The position numbers and the translations under genes were made by a program. DNA of 64,000 bases from Ephydatia muelleri (lineage: Eukaryota; Porifera; Demospongiae; Spongillida; Spongillidae): positions 4,960,536-5,024,535 of the forward strand of contig JABACO010000010.1 in assembly GCA_013339895.1 (NCBI GenBank). Direction: 5' to 3'. Below, one piece after another: positions 57,470-64,000 of this stretch. Below the pieces are notes generated by a model. The model saw nothing but the letters and a program-made list of their open reading frames with translations. It was not told the DNA's origin and ran no database searches. The stretch's first letter is position 1. Each line of letters starts with the position of its first letter.

Positions 57470-60400
57470 TCTCATGCATTATCAACTATGATTATTGTAA
57501 TGGTATGGGCTGGCCAGGGCTAGGATATACCATTATTAAAAATTAGATGGTTACATTTAACACACGACTCAAATGTTATGTCAAATGACAAAACTACACT
57601 CAAGTTTACAACAGCATATATATAGTCATTACCATCCATTGTAGTCATGTGCAGCTGTGCAATACATGCAATATTATAGTACTATTCCATATGCTGGACA
57701 GGGTTCCATGTCCTCTCCAGTCAAAGAGGAAGGCAATGTCCTAATCCCCTGGTATGCACTGTTCTGTTCCAGTTGAATCTGGTATGCATTCTGTTCCAGT
57801 TCAATTTGAATGCTCTCCATTTTCCCTTGTAAAGAATTCACACCTTTGTGATATTGAAATGTCAAAATGTACACATTACCTTTATGTTTATATCTGTACA
57901 CAGATGTACAGACCACACCCGCAACTGCTGACATCATCAGTGCTGATACTGCACAGACAGTCCCATACACTGTGTGATCAGTGTATAACCAATGTATTAT
58001 CAATCAATAGTATATTCTAATTTCATACATGCAATAAAAAGTGTCCAGATAAATGTAGTACCAACTTTGTGCATGTAATACAAATATAACCACTTCTCAC
58101 TTAAAGTGCTTGGAATTTCTTGAGTTTGATTAGTGTAGTATATTGGAGTCATTGTAGGAGTAGCCATGTGAATCACAGCTGTATCACATTTAATATGCAC
58201 TAAAGTAAATAAATCTACAAGCATCCTCACCTGCTTGTGTTTCCTTTGGTACCATATAAGTAAATGTAGCTGCATTCCCAATTCCAGCTCCATTGACAGC
58301 AAAGAATGTAAATAATATTGTACCATTAATCTCAAAAATGGTTGTATATTCCCCTCCATAAGATCTAACACTGATGAAAAATGGATCCCTTAGATCAAAT
58401 GAGTATTTACAAGATGCCAAAGGGTTGCATGTAGTTGGATTATTGATTGTCTTAGTGTCAGTAGTTAGGTTGTTACTTAGAACATAATGGGAAATGGTGG
58501 GAGGGGTTGACACTTGAAGAGAATCTGGTGCTACCCAGAAGAGGTTCACAGAACTGTTTGAGATATTCATTCTGATTTGTTGTGGTGGAAGTAGTATGCC
58601 TGCCATCATATGGAGAGAAAAAAAAAGAGCAAGATGTATGTGTAAACTTCATGATCCTGCAAATTGGTGGTCAAAATACTAGGTGATTAATATACCTATC
58701 ATGAAGAGGGCAAGATAATACTGATCATGAATACAAATTATGTACCTTGAAGAAATAGTTTTACTGGTTTACTTGACTGATGGTTAAATAATGAATCCTG
58801 CACTGTACAGATCACTGTAATGTTGTTGTTGGCTTTGGTGGTTGGAACAATGAGCTGAGAGGACACAGTAAGTCCATCTGGTGATATGATGAAGGGTGTG
58901 TATTGTATTCCTTTATTGAGTACATATGATGAGCCAGTGATCTGTCCATTCACTGTCCACAGAAGTGATGTTCCATTTCCAGAGCAGTTGAATGTAAATG
59001 TTGATGCATTGTTCTCAAATGTTGTGTAGTATTGAGATGGTAAAATGATAACACTGGCATCTACAAGAGGTAATAGAAGTTATATTGATTTCCTGCATGG
59101 AATGACAACAAACTCTTATTGTAAAAATCATGAATGCCATGAGAGGCTGTGATTGATGAGATCATAGCACAACTCGGAGTATCTGTCATGGAGTTGTAAG
59201 GCTCTGAATTTTTAATTAGCTATACAATATCATTTCTATTGCGCGTACTGGAAATGTTATAATGTATATGCTAGGTCCCAGATGTGTGTGGTTGAAATGC
59301 TTTTCCCGTTCACTTGGAACGTTGATGTACTATCATATAGTAAACAGGTTGATGAAAACGCATATAAACGCGGTCTTGTGGGATGCCAGATTGATGCATG
59401 CCACCACCGGTGCCGCATCCTTTGCAAATGGTAGTTTATTTCCATATAGTTGTAACAAATATGACCTCGCGCGGGTAATGGGAAGTTCAACAACATGTGT
59501 GTTTTGTATATCTTTCTATCCAAACATGCAAATGCTTGTCAAAACAGAAGGAAAGGATTATCATCATAAACGATACACGATAATAAAGTTTACTACATGT
59601 ACACTTACTAGCAAATGCCATAACAGCGATGAGGAAATGTGACGAGTAGTTCGCAGTCTTGCTATTCATCTCTTCTATTTGTACAGTGCTATAGGAACCG
59701 AAGCAATTGGTTCAATGTGTGAAACAAAATGTTGTGTTGCATATATGCCTTGTTTGTTTGTGTTTGTATATGATATTTATTATGTAGGAAAGTATACGGT
59801 ATGATTAATTTGTTTTAATTATTATGTTTTATTTTAGAAAACGTTCTGCTCTCCCATGAAGCGTTAATAAACTGCTTAAACCAGTCATTTGGTTCACACT
59901 AGCGGTCAACGTACAGGTGTTCGTACCTAGCTATTCATGTTGCAGTTATAGGCAAGGTTTATTTTTTAATCATTATTAAACTTATTGACTATAATGAAAT
60001 ACAATTACAGATCACACAAAGTCATGAGGCCAGGATCTCCCTAGCCAAGAGGGCTCTGGAGATCACATTCAGCCTGCATGCTGGCAATGCAGCCATGTCT
60101 GATATGTTGTGGAGTGAAAGGCTAAATTTTGAAAGCCATTTACTCTAACTCACTTTTTTTTTATTTTGTGCTCGTGAATCAAATACACAGTTTACACACA
60201 TATGCACACACAATACAAACACCGATTTTAGCAATGAATACGTTATTTCATTTGTCTTTTTTTAATATACCACATGCATAACATAATAAAACCTACGTAC
60301 AAAATTCATTGTTACAGGCTTCCCACATGCCAAACTAGAAGTCCTCGACATTGTACAGTATCACACAATAACGTAGTACCTATGTGGTGTGATCTACCTG

Positions 60401-60505
60401 TAGCTAGCGCGCAATGCGCATGCTTAAAAATTGTGACGGGAAGGCATATCTTTTGGTATTAACCTGCTCCAATCAAAACATTACATTACTTTCGCTATTC
60501 CAATG
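57470..60505. repeat. E unit of a tandem segmental duplication
   Basis: Matches about 61690-64000 from the downstream flank (GTAATGGTATGGGCTGGCCA) through the receptor to CCAATCAAAACATTA at 60471. The second copy continues past the window end. Confidence 0.75.
57674..59669 (-). CDS. Receptor E: Ig-like + FN3-like single-pass membrane receptor, intact
   Basis: Minus-strand exons: 59609-59669 (signal peptide MNSKTANYSSHFLIAVMAFA), 58746-59060 (Ig-like), 58231-58599 (FN3-like), 58101-58178 (stalk), 57880-57969 (membrane), 57674-57825 (tail). All phase 1; spliced 1065 nt, 354 aa plus stop, no internal stop. The Ig domain keeps FNC, LLWTVNG and VICTV. The FN3 domain keeps WVAPDS and CNPLASC. The helix is TVCAVSALMMSAVAGVVC. 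The tail is longer than in A or C because a segment around ELEQNAYQIQ is repeated, giving three tyrosine motifs: NAYQIQ, SAYQGI, PAYGIVL. The signal exon is three codons shorter than in A-C and no endonuclease relic lies upstream, marking a separate E/F sublineage. Confidence 0.78.
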
Positions 60506-61690
60506 GATGGAGGGGAACCAGTAAATCCCCACGAATACGTAGCTAACCACCGTAGATCATGTAACTGATTTATCCTATACCCCCATTGTGATTGAATAGC
60601 TCCTCAAAAAGAGAGAAAACGCAGTGCTTATCGATGCTCAGAGCACTTACTTCGTCACCAGACCTTCCCAATTTGTTCGCTACGTCACTTGGTGCAGCAA
60701 TCCAGCTCAGCGAATGAGGGAAGTGTTTTGCAGTGCTTACGCAATGCTCTTGTTACCGAAACTGTACATTCACATTGCCAATTCATCACGTGACGCATGG
60801 CTTTGCGGGCGCGGTGAGGTATCTTAGAAATGCGGTAGGGCGCAGACATTTCTTATTTAGTAGCAGCAACCTTCAATTTCACGTATTCATGTTAAAGTTC
60901 GCTGTTTCGCAGTTTGCCTACACACATGGCCAAACAGCAACTCTGTAAACACAATGGTACGTCTTGACTTCAATGCCGCCTGTCAGTTTCCTCCGCTCAT
61001 CCATATCATTCAATGCATCCGAGGAGCTTGTTCATCAGATCAAAGGGTCATGTACCCTACAGTGCCCCTCTGTCTGTAGACCTAGTGCACAATGAGTGTA
61101 GGTTCGCTTTGGTCTAGAAGTCAAACAGTAGTTGCTGATGATAAATATTATTTTATTTTTATACTTCAAAAATATAAAAACAAAGAAAAGCAAAAAGGTC
61201 AATTTCTAGATTCGAACTCGAACTTATTCCACAGATGAGTGAGATTAATTGCCACTTGCATCTGGTTGGAGTGATTCCACCAAGAAGCATTTCATCTACC
61301 CACAACACCACACTATAGAATGCACTCCTAAGGCGTTAGCATGGAGATTGAGTCTATATAAAAAGAGGCCCAAGTAGTAGATAACTACTTTATTTTGAGT
61401 CTGCAAAGGTAGTGATGTTCTCATGACCATGTACCACAGGCAGATCTTTCATTAGAAACTGCTTGGCGATGGGAACACAGGATGCTGTCAACCTTATTAA
61501 AAATAATAGAGACCACATGTGGCATACCTTTCATCCTCAACGTAAGAACTGGTCACATGCTGACTGTAGCTGAGGGTATCCTGGCCTTTGAAACGTCGTT
61601 AACGTGTATATAAACTGTATAATTATGCATGTAACAGTGCCAATTGAAGTGTATATATGCTGCCTCTAGCTAGTTTTAGCAGTTATAAAT
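59750..61690. other. Spacer between receptor E and F units
   Basis: No coding exon is recognised. The first part is the conserved upstream flank of the E/F pair. From 60505 to 61690 nothing is identified. Confidence 0.45.
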
Positions 61691-64000
61691 CATTTATTGA
61701 ATTAACTGTAATTATTGCAATGGTATGGGCTGGCCAGAGCTGGGATATACCATTAATAATTAGATGGTTACATTTAACACACAACTCAAGTGTTATGTCA
61801 AATGATAAATCTACACTCAAGTTTACAACAGTATATACACATTTCAACTTTTGATATTTAATCAAGTGGCACTACCATTCCATTGTAGTCTTGCAGCTGC
61901 GCAATAGCTGCCATTTTATAGCTCTATTCCATATGCTGGACAGGGTTCCATGTCCTCTCCAGTCAAAGAGGAAGGCAATGTCCTAATCCCGTGGTATGCA
62001 CTGTTCTGTTCCAGTTGAATCTGGTATGCGTTCTGTTCCCCCAGTTCAATTTGAGTGCACTCCATTTCCCTACAAAAGAATTCACACCTTTGTGATATTG
62101 AAATGTCGAAATGTACACATTACCTTTATTTTTATATCTGATGTACACAGATGTACAGACCACACCCACAACCGCTGATATCATCAGTGCTGATACTGCA
62201 CAGACAGTTCCATACACTGTGTGATCAGTGTATAACCAATGTATTATCAATCAATAGTATATTCTAATTTCACACACGCAATCAAAAGTGTCACCAAATA
62301 AATGTAGTACCAACTTTGTGCATGTAATACGAATATTCCACTTCTTACTTAAAATGTGGAATTTCTTGTGTTTGAGTAGTGTAGTTCACTGGAATCATTG
62401 TAGGTGTGGCCATGTGCATCACAGAAGTATCAGTTGTTTAAAACTATTTTGGATTCTGTACAGAAACATTTAATATGTACCAAAGTAAATAAATGTTTCC
62501 TTTGATACCATATGCATAAAAGTAGCTACATTCCCATTTCCAGCTCCATTGACAGCAAAGAATGTAAATAATATTGTACCTTTAATGACAAAAATGGTTG
62601 TATTTACCCCTCCATAACATCCAACACTTATGAAAAATGGATCCCTTAGATCAAGTGAGTAGCACAGGGTTGCATGTAGTTGGATTATTGAATGTCTTTG
62701 TTCCATTTGTTAGATTGTTACTTAGAACATAATGGGAACTGGTAGGAGGAGTCGAGCATCTTGTGCTACGCAGAAGAGGATCACAGAACTGTTTGAGATA
62801 TTCATTCTGATTTGTTGCGGTGGAAGTAGTATGCCTGCCAGCATGTGTAGAGAAAAAAAAGAGCAAGTTGTATGGGTAAACTTCATGATCCTGAAAATTG
62901 GTGGTCAAAATACTAGGTGATTAATATACCTATCATGAAGAGGGCAAGATAATATTGATCATGAATACAAATTATGTATGTATGCTGTACCTTGAAGAAA
63001 TAGTTTCACTGGATTACTCGTCTGATAGTTAATAAATGATAAATCCTTCACTATGCAGATCACTCTAATGTTGTTGTTAGCTTTGGTGGTTGGAGCAATG
63101 AACTAAGAGGATAAGTCCATCTGGTGATATAATGAAGTGTGCGGGATACATATGATGACCCAGCTGACTGTCCATCCACTGTCCACAGAAGTGATGTTCC
63201 ATTTCCCATGTTGTGTACACTGGCATCTGCAAGAGGTAATAAAAGTTATGCTGATACTCAGCATGGAATGAGAACACAAAATCATGAATGCAGGAGAGAC
63301 TGCGAGACGGCGATTCATGAGATCATAGCACAAATTGGAGTATCTGTCATGGAGGTAAGGCTCTGAATATTTCATTAGCCATACCATTCATCATTTCTAT
63401 TGCGCGTACTGGAAATGTTATAATGTGTATGCTAGGTCCCAGATGCTGAAATGTATGTGATATCAACGCAATGCAATGGTTTGCCCGTTCACTTAGAAAG
63501 TTTATGTACTATCATATAGTAAACAGGTTGATGAAAGCGCATATAAAGGCGGTCTTGTGGATGTCAGATTGATGCATGCCACCGCTGGTGCCGCATCCTT
63601 TGCAAATGGTAGTTTATGTGTAACAAATATGACCTCGCGCGGGTAATGAAAGTTCAACAACATGTGTGTTTTGTATATATCATTCTATTCAACCATGCAA
63701 ATGTTTGTCAAAACAAAAGGAAAGGATTATCTGATGAATTATCATAAACTATACATGACAATAAAGTTTACTGCATGTACACTTATACTAGCAAATGCCA
63801 TAACAGCGATGAGGAAATGTAATGAGTAGTTCGCCGACTTGTTATTCATCTCTTCTATTTGTACATTGCTATAGGAACAAAAGCAATTGGTTCAATGTGT
63901 GAAACAAAATGCATTCATAATAAAATATGTACAACCATCAGGCATATCTTTCGATATTGACCTGCTCCAATCAAAACATTAAATTACTTTCGCTATTCCA
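61690..64000. repeat. F unit of the tandem segmental duplication
   Basis: Diverged copy of 57470-60505 with deletions inside the receptor exons and in the upstream spacer (63940-64000 aligns with about 60443-60500). Truncated by the window edge. Confidence 0.75.
61916..63849 (-). pseudogene. Receptor F: decayed family member
   Basis: The signal exon (63789-63849, MNNKSANYSLHFLIAVMAFA) and its donor are intact, and the membrane exon (about 62126-62217) is recognisable. The Ig exon lost most of its first half (63150-63230 region), including the first cysteine, and has frameshifts. The FN3 exon (about 62480-62840) has a deletion near 62755 that destroys WVAPDSLQ, and further indels. The tail frame is shifted by extra bases near 62037-62041 and a missing base in the GKMES region. 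It carries the same tail repeat as receptor E. Confidence 0.72.

Overview
This is metazoan nuclear DNA, most likely from a demosponge such as Amphimedon. That assignment is inferred from AT-rich intron-bearing genes, abundant ACATGTACATGT runs, a seven-helix receptor of a kind I associate with sponges, and a marine-invertebrate set of transposons. I had no database to confirm it. Ordinary host genes are sparse. Recognisable content is a cluster of receptor genes, two copies of a seven-helix receptor gene, one phospholipase gene, and many decayed mobile elements.

The main biology is a family of one-pass membrane receptors, all on the minus strand. Each has six exons: a short signal-peptide exon, an Ig-like exon, a fibronectin III (FN3)-like exon, a Ser/Thr-rich stalk exon, a transmembrane exon and a cytoplasmic-tail exon. 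Every internal splice junction I checked is phase 1. Three members have complete open frames when spliced: A (291-3094, 353 aa), C (28806-31361, 356 aa) and E (57674-59669, 354 aa). Three are decayed: B (5546-7944), D (about 31880-33289) and F (61916-63849). The tails carry one to three tyrosine motifs, including an ITIM-like S-x-Y-x-x-I/L. This looks like a fast-evolving innate-immune or self-recognition receptor cluster.

An assembly fault affects 5194-21781. The 8.26 kb just before the 100-N gap (5194-13449) repeats as the 8.23 kb just after it (13550-21781). The copies differ mainly by single-base indels, and both break exactly at the gap. This is almost certainly one locus carried on two overlapping contigs or haplotypes. 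Receptor B, a transposase relic and two nuclease-domain relics are therefore counted twice.

Layout: 1-3.65 kb receptor A and upstream relic; 3.65-5.2 kb repeats; 5.2-13.4 kb receptor B, transposase and endonuclease relics; 13.55-21.8 kb the false copy; 21.7-24.0 kb hairpin elements and a probable nuclear mitochondrial tRNA-Trp insert; 24-25 kb seven-helix receptor 1; 25.3-27.5 kb Ty3/gypsy relic; 28.5-33.9 kb receptor C and pseudogene D; 35.7-39.1 kb DIRS-like element; 39.6-40.4 kb integrase plus OTU relic; 40.9-42.9 kb reverse transcriptase with a CCHC motif and restriction-like endonuclease; 43.0-44.5 kb hAT relic; 44.5-45.3 kb 35-bp minisatellite; 47.1-48.1 kb truncated seven-helix receptor 2; 51.2-52.2 kb PI-PLC-like gene; 52.3-57.4 kb mostly empty; 57.5-64 kb receptor E and pseudogene F in a tandem segmental duplication.

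The host genes do not form a pathway. The receptor cluster has grown by duplication, and a fragment of a retrotransposon endonuclease lies upstream of four of its six members.
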